Source of the DNA: Solobacterium sp. UBA3691
Lineage (GTDB): Bacteria > Bacillota_I > Bacilli_A > Erysipelotrichales > Erysipelotrichaceae
Direction of reading: 5' to 3'
Assembly: GCA_002372175.1 (NCBI GenBank)
Contig: DFIS01000062.1
Span: 1 to 36,833, forward strand
DNA length: 36,833 nt
Part shown: positions 7,354-15,376 of the stretch, one piece after another
How the letters are laid out: the number at the start of each line of letters is the position of its first letter
Numbering within the stretch: the first letter of the stretch is position 1
Program-made: the position numbers and the translations under genes
The notes under the pieces: generated by a model
Seen by the model: only the letters and a program-made list of their open reading frames with translations
What the model was told of the DNA's origin: nothing
Databases searched by the model: none

Positions 7354-7382
7354 CAAAAAACCTGCCAGATAACAGCAGGTTT
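7354..7382 (-). terminator. Terminator after the transporter-PARG operon
   Basis: On the minus strand, CCTGC (7379-7375) and GCAGG (7365-7361), extended by an A:T pair on each side, form a short stem followed by TTTTTTG. Confidence 0.7.
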
Positions 7383-7386
7383 CGTA

Positions 7387-8142
7387 CTATTCCGGCAGGA
7401 TCCTGTGGAAGGCTGTATTATTCTTCTCACCGATCACGGGGTGAATGATCCACTGCAGGTGTTCTCCCCAGGTATTGTTCAGGAACATTTCTGCGACAGT
7501 CTCCGGATCCTGGCCGAAGACACCGCAGCCCCAGGCTCCGCACAGGAATATATCCACCTGTTTCTCTTCGAGGATCTCAGCGATGAAGCCGATGCGGCTG
7601 CGCAGAGCCTCCAGGTTCTTTTCGGCAGGCAGGGCGGTATTTCTGAGTGATCCCCGGCGGCTTGGGGCAGCACAGCTCAGCACACTGACGCGAAGACCTC
7701 CGCCGCTGCGGAAGAAGAGCACATCAGGCGTAAACAGGGCTCTGTCTTCATAGAGACCGCCGTGTTTGTGTTTACTGTTATAGGCATAGTAATGGGATAG
7801 AGATTCGGCGGAGAGGACTTCATACAGGATGGATTCGGAGCACAGTGATTCTTCCTGGGCACCCGATCCCTGTATATATCTTCCGCCCGGCAGCACATAA
7901 TCCGCAAAGTTCAGCACACAGAGATGGATATCGGCCATGGAGTGGGCATAGATCTCGGTAACGACATCGTTGTCGGTCACGAAGTGCTTCGGCTGTCCCG
8001 GACGCATGATCCTTGCGGGTATGCGGTCAGGGGCTCCGTAGACTGTTGTCTGATGAACGCTTTCGGCGATCTCCAGCGAATACCTCATCAGCATCTCTTC
8101 GTGGTGTCTGCGGGCAAGGGCAGTTCTTTCCTGTTTATTCAT
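7387..8142 (-). CDS. Microbial-type PARG-like protein (TIGR02452 / DUF2263 group)
   Basis: 251 residues matching the microbial poly(ADP-ribose) glycohydrolase-like family, macrodomain relatives that remove ADP-ribose from proteins or nucleic acids. The N-terminal helix (RRHHEEMLMRYSLEI) is followed by LNFADYVLPGGRYIQGSGAQEESL at about 77-100. PGG and the catalytic QEE (96-98) are conserved, whereas the usual third Gly of GGG is Arg88. The C-terminal half has SCAAPSRRG and LCGAWGCGVFGQDP, the loop seen near the end of this family. AAGGAG precedes ATG 8142, which overlaps the stop of the transporter gene, so the two are coupled. Confidence 0.88.
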   Translation of the reverse strand: MNKQERTALARRHHEEMLMRYSLEIAESVHQTTVYGAPDRIPARIMRPGQPKHFVTDNDVVTEIYAHSMADIHLCVLNFADYVLPGGRYIQGSGAQEESLCSESILYEVLSAESLSHYYAYNSKHKHGGLYEDRALFTPDVLFFRSGGGLRVSVLSCAAPSRRGSLRNTALPAEKNLEALRSRIGFIAEILEEKQVDIFLCGAWGCGVFGQDPETVAEMFLNNTWGEHLQWIIHPVIGEKNNTAFHRILPE

Positions 8143-9475
8143 GAGAACTCCTTTCGTTTGTACGGTAGAGCAGGGCTGTTAGAAGGATCAGGATTGACCC
8201 GGCAAGGATGACAAAGAGGTAAGTGATGCGGATCGCGTAAAGGGCTGAGACACTCTGGCTGGCTGCTGCCGAGACAAAACCGCCGAAGGACATCGCCTGC
8301 CCCCAGATCACAGCCGCAATACTGTTGCCGATCTTCAGCAGGAAGCTGTAGGCAGCAGTGCCGATACCGATGAAGCGTCTGTCGGTGCCGGGTGCGGTCA
8401 GCGAATCCGCCAGGAGGCCAAAAGCCATGGCTCCGGTCATGGAGGATCCGATACCCTTCAGCACATTGCCTGCACAGATACCGTAGATCGTTTTCGAAAA
8501 CAGCACAGCTAGTAAAGCACCGAGAACACTGAAGGCATTGCCAAGCAGAAAGATCCGGTACTTGGAATATCTTCTTAATAACAGCGGCAGAACCCCGAGC
8601 AGACAGAAAAGACCGGCAAACTGGGCACTCCCGTTCAGCCACGAGAACAGCTGTACATCCTCAAGCAGATACTGGGCATAGTAGGCAGCTGAACTCTGTG
8701 AGATATTATTTGACATATGAAACAGGACCATGCACAGACTGATGATGATCCAGTTGCGGTTATGACTCAGATAGTGCAGCGTATCACGCAGGGAGGGGAA
8801 ACGGCGCTCCTGATTCACGCTGTGTTTCTCCTTCAGATTCCCGGCACAGAACAGATAAAAGAGCACACTGAGAATACCGAAGATACTGAAAGCCTTCGTC
8901 CATCCCGAACGTACGGAGATATCACCGCCGAAGAAAACGACCAGACGCAGAGTCAGAAAGCTGATCACAAGCTGGGCGGAGAAGGCAAAGACCATGCGGA
9001 TATTGCCGAGGATGCCGCGCTCTCTTTCATCATCGGTGATCAGCGACAGTAAGGATGAATAGGGAATATTCACACTGGTGGAAAAGACCGTCCGGGCCAG
9101 ATTATAGGTGATCAACAGCCAAATGACAGAACCGGTGATCCCCAGCGAAGAAGGCACGGAGAATAACAGTACGGAACAGAGGGCAAAGGGTATGCACATG
9201 CGCATGATCCAGGGCCTGGCTCTGCCGAGGGGAGAACGTGTGCGGTCGATCAGGAAGCCCATGATCACATCGGCACCGGCACCCAGAAGATTGGATGCGG
9301 CGATCATAGAGGAGTATAAGCCGGGCTGGATACCGACAACACCGGTATAGTACATCGGCAGTAATGATGAGATCGGCGCATAGTGAAGATTGCACGCAAA
9401 ATCTCCGGATCCGTAGGCGATCCGCTCTCTGGCAGACAATGATTTATGTGTATCTGTACTGCTCATCACTTTCAT
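8135..9475 (-). CDS. GPH-family (sugar:cation symporter-like) MFS transporter
   Basis: About 446 residues with twelve predicted membrane helices. The N-terminus ERIAYGSGDFACNLHY and the loop DRTRSPLGRARPWIM are hallmarks of glycoside-pentoside-hexuronide symporters in the inner membrane. Substrate cannot be read from the sequence. The usual neighbours, glycosidases, are absent; instead the gene overlaps by 8 bases (ATGA) with the PARG-like gene. The start is uncertain: TTG 9502, ATG 9475 and ATG 9466 are all in frame without a clear ribosome site; I choose 9475. It diverges from the flavoprotein gene at 9605. Confidence 0.85.
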   Translation of the reverse strand: MKVMSSTDTHKSLSARERIAYGSGDFACNLHYAPISSLLPMYYTGVVGIQPGLYSSMIAASNLLGAGADVIMGFLIDRTRSPLGRARPWIMRMCIPFALCSVLLFSVPSSLGITGSVIWLLITYNLARTVFSTSVNIPYSSLLSLITDDERERGILGNIRMVFAFSAQLVISFLTLRLVVFFGGDISVRSGWTKAFSIFGILSVLFYLFCAGNLKEKHSVNQERRFPSLRDTLHYLSHNRNWIIISLCMVLFHMSNNISQSSAAYYAQYLLEDVQLFSWLNGSAQFAGLFCLLGVLPLLLRRYSKYRIFLLGNAFSVLGALLAVLFSKTIYGICAGNVLKGIGSSMTGAMAFGLLADSLTAPGTDRRFIGIGTAAYSFLLKIGNSIAAVIWGQAMSFGGFVSAAASQSVSALYAIRITYLFVILAGSILILLTALLYRTNERSSHE

Positions 9476-9526
9476 TTTTGTTATGTAAAGGATATTAGTC
9501 AAGCAAAGAAATAGGGTAGTACTTCA

Positions 9527-9556
9527 CCTGTAATACTTCATAAGAAGGGTTACAGG
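9527..9556. promoter_or_regulatory. Candidate operator between the transporter and flavoprotein genes
   Basis: A perfect inverted repeat CCTGTAA (9527-9533) / TTACAGG (9550-9556) with a 16-base centre sits in the divergent intergenic region, its right arm just upstream of the + strand -10 element. TACTTCA is also repeated directly around the left arm. Confidence 0.4.
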
Positions 9557-9565
9557 CAGGGTTGG

Positions 9566-9574
9566 TGATATAAT
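9566..9574 (+). promoter_or_regulatory. Extended -10 promoter of the flavoprotein gene
   Basis: TGATATAAT is a perfect extended -10 element, 30 bases before ATG 9605. No convincing -35 is seen, as usual for this class. Confidence 0.65.
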
Positions 9575-9604
9575 ATTGTGTATTACATCTGCAGGAGGCA
9601 AATC

Positions 9605-10540
9605 ATGTCATCTTTTAAAGATCTTCGCATCGTCGATAACTTCTATCAGACTTCATCATTCTTTCCGATGCCTACCGTATGTATCTCTACGGTCAATGCG
9701 GACGGCAGTCTGAATGTCGGTTCATACTCTTTATGTTTTCCGTACTATATTGCCGGGAAAGAGCGCTATGCAATGGTGCTGGAGTGCCGCAATAACTCCA
9801 ATACAGGCCTGAATATCCTGCGTACGGGGAAGTGTGCACTGAACTTTATCACCGATGAAAGAGAGGTGTTTAAAGAGGCTGTACGGCTTGGTTATCCGGG
9901 TCCTTCGGAAGAGAAGATGAAGGACTTCAGGTGGAAGACGGAGAAGGGACAGGCTGATCCTGATGATCCCGAAAGACCGGAGGTGCTCAGTGATGCCTTT
10001 CAGGTCTTTGAGTGTACATGGGCAAGACATCTGGAACATGCGGAGAGATTTAAACCGGAGGATATCGATGACGGATATGCCGGTCCCTACAATGACTTTA
10101 ACGGTCTGACCTCAAAATACGGGGCACACTTTATCCTGTATATCGATAAGATCCTGATGAAGGAAAGGTACTGGCAGGCGATCGTTAACGGCGTCACGAA
10201 GAAGGACTTTCCGCATGTGCCGGTAGATTACGGCTACCGGGATTCCGCCAACTTCTGGTATGTGCCGTTTCCGCGCTGGAAGAAGCCGGTGGCAGAACCG
10301 ATCCCGGCCCCGAAGGAAGTGGATATTGCGTCGATCCGCTATGCCGCAGACAGGGTGGATGATACTGTGAAGTTTACCGATGAGGCATTAATGAACTTTG
10401 TGAAGGTGCCGAGACCTTTCCTGAAGACAGTATTAAACGGATGCGTGACGTGGGCGAAGGAGAACGGGGTGACCCTGATCACCGATGAACATGTCAAGAT
10501 CATCAACGATAAGAGAAATGCGGAGAAAAAGAAGAAGTAA
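9605..10540 (+). CDS. Flavin-reductase-like protein with C-terminal PCP_red-type domain
   Basis: 311 residues. Residues 10-205 resemble the FMN-binding split-barrel flavin reductase family (FPMPTVCISTVNADGSLNVG, LECRNNSNTGLNILRTGKCALNF, which are the usual flavin-contacting stretches). Residues about 264-305 (FTDEALMNFVKVPRPFLKT.. GVTLITDEHV) resemble the small PF08369 domain, first named from the C-terminus of light-independent protochlorophyllide reductase and found fused to many unrelated proteins. It probably binds FMN and acts as an NAD(P)H flavin reductase or oxidoreductase in the cytoplasm; the substrate is unknown. GGAGG precedes ATG 9605. The DUF1294 gene follows two bases after the stop. 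Confidence 0.8.
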   Translation: MSSFKDLRIVDNFYQTSSFFPMPTVCISTVNADGSLNVGSYSLCFPYYIAGKERYAMVLECRNNSNTGLNILRTGKCALNFITDEREVFKEAVRLGYPGPSEEKMKDFRWKTEKGQADPDDPERPEVLSDAFQVFECTWARHLEHAERFKPEDIDDGYAGPYNDFNGLTSKYGAHFILYIDKILMKERYWQAIVNGVTKKDFPHVPVDYGYRDSANFWYVPFPRWKKPVAEPIPAPKEVDIASIRYAADRVDDTVKFTDEALMNFVKVPRPFLKTVLNGCVTWAKENGVTLITDEHVKIINDKRNAEKKKK

Positions 10541-10542
10541 AC

Positions 10543-10815
10543 ATGAATACATGGGTCTATACAGCTGTTGAAACATACCTGATCGTCATCAACCTGGTGT
10601 CTTTCATCGTCTTCGGCACAGACAAGATGCGGGCCATACGCGATGAATGGCGCATCAAGGAGCGGACATTGCTTCTGCTGTGTGCAGTAGGCGGAAGTCT
10701 TGGCGGGCTGATCGGGGTCTTTCTGCTGCATCACAAGAATCAGAAACTGAAGTTCCGTTTCGGTATTCCTGTAATGTTTATCATACAGATGCTTGTGATC
10801 CTGTATTTTCGCTAA
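10543..10815 (+). CDS. DUF1294 family small membrane protein (90 aa)
   Basis: Three hydrophobic segments: VYTAVETYLIVINLVSFIVF, LLLLCAVGGSLGGLIGVFLL and FGIPVMFIIQMLVILYF. The central GGSLGGLIG block followed by HHKNQKLKFRFGIP is the signature of DUF1294 (YSDR..-type) proteins, whose function is unknown. The FGTDKMRA motif after helix 1 fits the family (D K.AA). Length is typical. It lies two bases after the flavoprotein gene with only a weak AG-rich ribosome site, so it is probably cotranscribed and coupled. Confidence 0.85.
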   Translation: MNTWVYTAVETYLIVINLVSFIVFGTDKMRAIRDEWRIKERTLLLLCAVGGSLGGLIGVFLLHHKNQKLKFRFGIPVMFIIQMLVILYFR

Positions 10816-10834
10816 ATAATCAGAATCTGGTGTA

Positions 10835-10862
10835 TTGCAAATACGTCCAAACGCGGTATAAT
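10835..10862 (+). promoter_or_regulatory. Promoter of the MATE exporter gene
   Basis: TTGCAA (10835-10840), 16 bases, TATAAT (10857-10862), 51 bases before the start codon. Confidence 0.65.
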
Positions 10863-10912
10863 AGTTGCGTACTGAAACAGTTGCAGTATAACAACAGTGG
10901 GAGGGCGTGCAC

Positions 10913-12280
10913 ATGACAGCAGGTAAGCGTGTAGGCAGAGATCTGACACAGGGCCCGGTATTCCAGAGCCTGATGGTTTTTGTCTTCCCGATCATTCTGA
11001 CAAATCTTGTTCAGCAGTTATACTCGATGGTCGATCTGATGGTGATCGGCCGTTTTGTCGGCAATGTCGGTACCGTAGGTGTATCGGTCGGCGGTGAGAT
11101 GTCGGACTTTTTGACGCCTGTAGCAACATCGTTTGCGACAGCCGGACAGATCCTGATCGCGCAGCTGGCAGGGGCTAAACAGACAGAAAAACTGCGGAGA
11201 TCGATCGGCAGCTTCCTGAGTATGAATATCGTTCTGAGTCTGGTGCTGATGGCTGCAGCCCTGGTTTTCTGCAGACCGCTGCTGACCCTTCTGAACTGCC
11301 CGCAGGAGGCATTCTCGCAGGCTTCCTCGTACCTGATCATTACTGCTTTAGGTTTACCCTTTATCTTTGGTTATAATGCCGTCTGCGGTGTTCTGCGCGG
11401 TATGGGAGAATCCAAGAGACCGCTGATCTTCATCATTGTTGCGGCAACTGTCAATATCTTTCTGGATCTGCTGCTGGTCATTGTCTTCCGTCTCGAAGCT
11501 GCCGGTACGGCAATCGCTACGGCGGCATCCCAGGCTGCCAGCTTTGTGGCTGCCTTCATCTACATGTACAGACACCGCGAACAGTTCGGTTTTGAAATGA
11601 AACTGTCATACTTCAGGTTTGATCCGGAATCTCTGAAGATCATCTTCAGACTGGGTATTCCGCAGGCCTGCCGGACGATCCTGGTACGCGTATCCATGAT
11701 GTGGGTCAATGCCAATGTCAATGCCTACGGTATGGTCGCATCCGGTACCAACAGTGTCGGCAACAAGCTGCAGAAGTTCCTCGAGATCTTCTCCCAGAGC
11801 ATGTCACAGGCTTCCGGTGCAATGATCGGACAGAACCTCGGCGCCAAAAAACACGACCGTGCAAAACAGATCGTGCATTATGCGCTCTTCTCCTGTCTGG
11901 CTGTAGCTGTTGTGATCTCGCTGATCGTTATCTTCTTCCCGCATGCATTGTTTGGAATCTTTACGAATGATCCCGATGTTCTGGCCCTTGGTGTCGTTTA
12001 TCTTCGGATCATGATCATTCACTTCCTGGTATCGGCTGCCATCAGTGCCTACCAGTCCATGGTCATCGGAGCCGGCAATGCCCCGCTGAACTTTGCAATC
12101 GGTATCCTCGACGGTGTCGTATGCAAGATCGGTCTCTCCCTGATCTTTGTCAATATCTTCAACATGCAGGAGATCGGCTACTTCTGGGGCACTGCCCTCA
12201 GCAGAGTACTGCCGTTATGCATATGCATAGCTTACTTCCTGTCCGGCAGGTGGAAGACCGCAAGACTGATCAAATCATAG
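10913..12280 (+). CDS. MATE family multidrug/organic cation exporter
   Basis: 455 residues with twelve membrane helices in two six-helix halves. Diagnostic text includes FVFPIILTNLVQQLYSMVDLMVIGRFVG in helix 1 and the following loop, GVLRGMGESKRPL at the end of the fourth helix region, and SQASGAMIGQNLGAKKHDRA in the second half. MATE proteins export cationic drugs or metabolites in exchange for Na+ or H+. Substrate is not readable. Start ATG 10913 follows GGGAGGG; the GTG two codons upstream lies too close to it. The gene has its own promoter and a terminator at 12312. Confidence 0.93.
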   Translation: MTAGKRVGRDLTQGPVFQSLMVFVFPIILTNLVQQLYSMVDLMVIGRFVGNVGTVGVSVGGEMSDFLTPVATSFATAGQILIAQLAGAKQTEKLRRSIGSFLSMNIVLSLVLMAAALVFCRPLLTLLNCPQEAFSQASSYLIITALGLPFIFGYNAVCGVLRGMGESKRPLIFIIVAATVNIFLDLLLVIVFRLEAAGTAIATAASQAASFVAAFIYMYRHREQFGFEMKLSYFRFDPESLKIIFRLGIPQACRTILVRVSMMWVNANVNAYGMVASGTNSVGNKLQKFLEIFSQSMSQASGAMIGQNLGAKKHDRAKQIVHYALFSCLAVAVVISLIVIFFPHALFGIFTNDPDVLALGVVYLRIMIIHFLVSAAISAYQSMVIGAGNAPLNFAIGILDGVVCKIGLSLIFVNIFNMQEIGYFWGTALSRVLPLCICIAYFLSGRWKTARLIKS

Positions 12281-12311
12281 AATATCCGAATGTACTCCTT
12301 ACAGACGGGAA

Positions 12312-12335
12312 AGACACTGCTCAGCAGTGTTTTTC
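12312..12335 (+). terminator. Terminator of the MATE gene
   Basis: Stem ACACTGC (12314-12320) / GCAGTGT (12324-12330) with a three-base loop, then TTTTTC. It lies between the convergent MATE gene and the gene at 12338. Confidence 0.75.
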
Positions 12336-12337
12336 TC

Positions 12338-12874
12338 TTATACAGTTTCTTCCTGAAAGAACCATACAAGTACAGGTACGGAAAGATTCAGAGGAATCGA
12401 AGAAGATACCAGCATATGCGTATATCCGTCTTTCTCATAGATCTTCATGACCTGTGCCCCATGTTCATATACACAGGTATTCCCATTACTGCTGCTGTAG
12501 GTATATGCCGTACTGTTATCAGCTTTGTCATTCTCCAGCATACCTGCCAGTCTGCGGCTTACAGAGCCCGTATACCGCGGATAGATCAGCAGGGTATAGT
12601 TCTTCCTGTCCCGCATGATCTTTACGCGTACAGCACTGCCTGAGGCCTTCTCAGCACAGAATGAAAACAGCTCACTGCCCTCAGGATCATACACACAGTC
12701 CTCAGAGACCGTACAGACCGTATCCTCATCTGTCAGGATCTCATAGACATCTGCCCCGAAGAGCTTCTTCTTTTTACGTATATACATGTCCTGTGCAGTA
12801 CGCATCTTACGGCGGTCAAAGACAGTCTTGGCAGCCAGTAATAAAGCACCCTTGATCAGTATTCCCATAAGCAT
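12338..12874 (-). CDS. Unknown protein with N-terminal membrane anchor (178 aa)
   Basis: The N-terminus MLMGILIKGALLLAAKTVF is a single hydrophobic anchor followed by Arg/Lys-rich residues (DRRKMRTAQDMYIRKKKK), so the remainder probably faces the cytoplasm (inference). The rest alternates short strands (EILTDEDTVCTVSEDCVYDPEG, VRVKIMRDRKNYTLLIYPRY) and ends VWFFQEETV. No family recognised. There is no clear ribosome site at ATG 12874 or at the second in-frame ATG (12868). It is convergent with the MATE gene and divergent from the lipoprotein gene at 12954. Confidence 0.65.
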   Translation of the reverse strand: MLMGILIKGALLLAAKTVFDRRKMRTAQDMYIRKKKKLFGADVYEILTDEDTVCTVSEDCVYDPEGSELFSFCAEKASGSAVRVKIMRDRKNYTLLIYPRYTGSVSRRLAGMLENDKADNSTAYTYSSSNGNTCVYEHGAQVMKIYEKDGYTHMLVSSSIPLNLSVPVLVWFFQEETV

Positions 12875-12953
12875 ATTCTAGCATGTACATACTTCCTCTG
12901 TGGTATCATATACTTAACAGTAATATTGATCATTTGTATCGGGAGGAAGGATC

Positions 12954-13601
12954 ATGTCATTCAGAAAACTATCATCTTTTGTTTTAGCTGCAGTTCTTCT
13001 TTTCGGCGGATGCGGAAAGAAGGAAGAAAGCAGGGAAGCAGCAGCACCTGCACAGGAAAGCACACAGACGGCAGCACCGACACCGGAGCCTACACCGACA
13101 CCAACCCCTGAACCGGTTCAGCAGTATATCGATGAAACCGTACAAAAGGAACAGGCAAATGACTTTGCCGGTGAACTGCGTGACTATCCCGTGGGTGTCC
13201 ATACATACAGTATTCCTGCCGTGTGGGAGTATAATGAGCCCTATGCCTATCCGGAAGTTGGCGCAGAAAACGGTATGGCCATGGTATACGGCATGAGCGG
13301 AGAAGCCTCAGGAGTCACGGACAGAGATCTTGTGACTGGCAAGGATGACTTCCTGGATGGATATACATCCGGTCTGGACGCTGTTGAGATCCTCTCTACC
13401 GAAGAAGTGGAGATACAGGGGATCAAGATGATAGAAGCCCGGATGAAGGTAACCATATCCGATATTGAAGGCTACATGTATGTATACTGGTATGTAGATG
13501 ATCCCGGAAAGAGCATAGGTGTTATGGCATTCTTCCAGGGAGCAGGTACAGAGAAAGACTACTATAACGACTTTGAAGCAATCATGAATTCGATCAGGTA
13601 A
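12954..13601 (+). CDS. Lipoprotein with Pro/Thr linker (215 aa)
   Basis: Signal MSFRKLSSFVLAAVLLFGGC with lipobox FGGC (Cys20), then a Glu/Ala region and a PTPEPTPTPTPEP wall-type spacer (about 42-56) that holds the folded domain off the membrane. The domain (about 80-215) contains HTYSIPAVWEYNEPYAYPE and ends YYNDFEAIMNSIR. The order of strand blocks with a final F..I..SI helix is like the PsbP/DUF1795-type surface domains, but I cannot assign it with confidence. GGGAGG (12941-12946) fixes the start. The gene stands alone. Confidence 0.85.
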   Translation: MSFRKLSSFVLAAVLLFGGCGKKEESREAAAPAQESTQTAAPTPEPTPTPTPEPVQQYIDETVQKEQANDFAGELRDYPVGVHTYSIPAVWEYNEPYAYPEVGAENGMAMVYGMSGEASGVTDRDLVTGKDDFLDGYTSGLDAVEILSTEEVEIQGIKMIEARMKVTISDIEGYMYVYWYVDDPGKSIGVMAFFQGAGTEKDYYNDFEAIMNSIR

Positions 13602-13688
13602 CAGGAAACAATGCATAGTATCTATCTACAGTTGGCAGGAAATATGTCATACCGATACAGAATAATAGATATGCAAACATAAATGCTT

Positions 13689-13720
13689 TTGACTGTTCCC
13701 TAAGGGAACGGTGGTAGGAT
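13689..13720 (+). promoter_or_regulatory. MerR-type promoter/operator of the DUF4230 operon
   Basis: TTGACT (13689-13694), a 20-base spacer containing the perfect palindrome GTTCCCTAAGGGAAC (13695-13709), and TAGGAT (13715-13720). Over-long 19-20-base spacers with a central dyad are the hallmark of promoters that MerR-family activators untwist. A near-copy with the same spacing lies at 15607-15638. No MerR gene is in the window. Confidence 0.6.
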
Positions 13721-13747
13721 GTATTTTGTTTTATTCTGAGGGATAGA

Positions 13748-13847
13748 TTGGAGAGCGAAAAAAGTTCTGATTAATCTAGTAGATCCAACAACTACAGTAT
13801 TTGAAAAAGTTGCTTTTGTTAACGCAGTTAATGCGATAAAAGGATGA
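13748..13847 (+). other. Frame-broken mini-ORF or leader upstream of the membrane-protein gene
   Basis: A TTG at 13748 follows GAGGG (13738-13742) but its frame stops after eight codons (TAA at 13772-13774). If one base of the A6 run at 13758-13763 is skipped, the frame opens for about 32 residues, reading KVLINLVDPTTTVFEKVAF and on to a TGA at 13845-13847, just before the ribosome site of the next gene. This looks like coding text. It is either a decayed small gene, a slippage-dependent leader peptide or chance. Confidence 0.3.
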
Positions 13848-13851
13848 TGAT

Positions 13852-14706
13852 ATGCGTTTTATTCGTGAAGAACACTACAAATGGGTTTGGGCATTTATAT
13901 TCGTGCTTCTGGCAATACTCAGTTATACACTTGCTTATGATTATTATTTGAATTCTGCCTTTATAAAAAGCGCAATAATTTACTTAGATAAAAAAGCAGA
14001 TGTGATTCTCGGACTTACAGGAGCATCGACATCCGCATCTGTTGCGATGACACTTATTCCTGGGGATGTAGGTACACCGATTGCCGGAAAATTGGCAGAT
14101 ATCAGCAGTTATTCAATTATTATTTTGGCTGCAGTTCATCTTGAAAAGTATCTGATCACTATTGCGGCAGAAATAGCTTTGAGATGTGTAGTGCCTGGGA
14201 CAATGATTTTCGCGGCAGTTAATACAACTTTATTTGAAAATGTACAATTGCGCAGTCTGATAAAAAAACTATGTACTTTTGCGTTGGCACTAATTCTGGT
14301 TGTGCCGGCGAGTGTGAGATTGTCAACATTGATTGAAAAAACATATGAAGATGATGTTCAAATGTCAATAGAAGAAACTCAAAGGGAGGCAGATGAAATC
14401 AAAAACAATCTAGTTGGGCAGGATCAAAGCATCATTAAAAAATTCTGGGGAGTTGTCGCAGGTAAGACAACAGAGACTGTAAAAAAGTTTGAAAACTCAT
14501 TGAATAATTTTGTGGAAGCGATAGCTGTAATGATCATAACAGCATGTGTTATTCCTCTTATTACGTTTGCAATGCTCATCTGGTTGATTAAATCAGTTTT
14601 ACAGGTTGATTTTCAGACACCGTCTTTGGCTTCTTTAGCAAGCAAAACAAAGCTTGATCCGAATAAAGTAAAGGAGATTTATCATGGAAGAAAACAAGAC
14701 AACTAA
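13852..14706 (+). CDS. Unknown polytopic membrane protein (284 aa), AT-rich island
   Basis: Several hydrophobic segments are visible: 11-31 (YKWVWAFIFVLLAILSYTLAY), about 80-100, 100-130, 135-155 and 223-250. A hydrophilic helical section, probably extracytoplasmic or coiled, spans about 160-220 (ETQREADEIKNNLVGQDQS). The short block GLTGASTSASVAMTLIPGDVGTP looks like a re-entrant loop. No family recognised. AAAGGA precedes ATG 13852 at seven bases. Codon use is clearly AT-richer than in the genes before 13600 and after 15650. It overlaps the DUF4230 gene by 23 bases, so the two work together. Confidence 0.8.
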   Translation: MRFIREEHYKWVWAFIFVLLAILSYTLAYDYYLNSAFIKSAIIYLDKKADVILGLTGASTSASVAMTLIPGDVGTPIAGKLADISSYSIIILAAVHLEKYLITIAAEIALRCVVPGTMIFAAVNTTLFENVQLRSLIKKLCTFALALILVVPASVRLSTLIEKTYEDDVQMSIEETQREADEIKNNLVGQDQSIIKKFWGVVAGKTTETVKKFENSLNNFVEAIAVMIITACVIPLITFAMLIWLIKSVLQVDFQTPSLASLASKTKLDPNKVKEIYHGRKQDN

Positions 14707-15376
14707 TTCAGAGAAACGAGCCAATCCTTTTCCTGTTTTGATTCTTGTGTTAGCTCTGTGCGTATATGCAGTTATTTATTTTTCAAAACCCAAAAAGGAA
14801 GAACTGATAGAAACTCCAGAGTCTACAGAAACCCCGACGGTAGTTATAACTCCTGAACCGGAAGCTCCTATCAAAACGACAGTAACAGTTGAAGAAATTA
14901 AGTCTATTTTGTCACCTGCATCTGATCTGATTACCTCGAGATATTATTACACCAACGCTGCAGATTTTGAGAGTGTGAAAAACTGGCCCATTTTTAGTGT
15001 CGAAAACCCGTTTACACGCAGCGGAGGATACATAATGTATGATGGTGTTGTGAGTGTCGGTATTGACATCAGCCAAATTAGTTATGAAGTAGATAATGAT
15101 CAGCAGATCATTACAGTTTCGCTTCCAAAAGAAAAAGTATTAGCTCATGAAGTTGATAATTCCTCAGTTGTCACTGATGCACATGTATCAATGCTTAATA
15201 TTTTGGATGCAGATTACTACACAAAACTGATAGCTGGATTACAAGAGGAGACTGAAGAAAAAGTGATGTCCAATAATGCATATATGAAAGAAGTGCGTCA
15301 GAATACAGAAACAGTAATTAAGACATTATTATCTGCAACTGAGCTAACCAGTGAATATAAAGTTAGGTTTAAATGA
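14684..15376 (+). CDS. DUF4230 family membrane-anchored protein (230 aa)
   Basis: One N-terminal membrane anchor (about 17-34, FPVLILVLALCVYAVIYF), a Pro/Thr/Glu spacer (38-65), then a DUF4230 domain. Its typical text is seen: ITSRYYYTNAADFES, YDGVVSVGIDISQISYEVD and IITVSLPKEKVLAHEVD, followed by a long C-terminal helix with YMKEVRQNTETVIKTLL. The domain probably lies outside the cell. The family's function is unknown. AAAGGAG gives the start at 14684 inside the upstream gene. The gene shares its AT-rich composition and the MerR-type promoter at 13689. Confidence 0.85.
   Translation: MEENKTTNSEKRANPFPVLILVLALCVYAVIYFSKPKKEELIETPESTETPTVVITPEPEAPIKTTVTVEEIKSILSPASDLITSRYYYTNAADFESVKNWPIFSVENPFTRSGGYIMYDGVVSVGIDISQISYEVDNDQQIITVSLPKEKVLAHEVDNSSVVTDAHVSMLNILDADYYTKLIAGLQEETEEKVMSNNAYMKEVRQNTETVIKTLLSATELTSEYKVRFK

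Noticed and set aside
13080..13125. Short repeat of Pro-Thr/Glu codons
   Set aside because: It is the spacer of a lipoprotein, not a regulatory DNA repeat.
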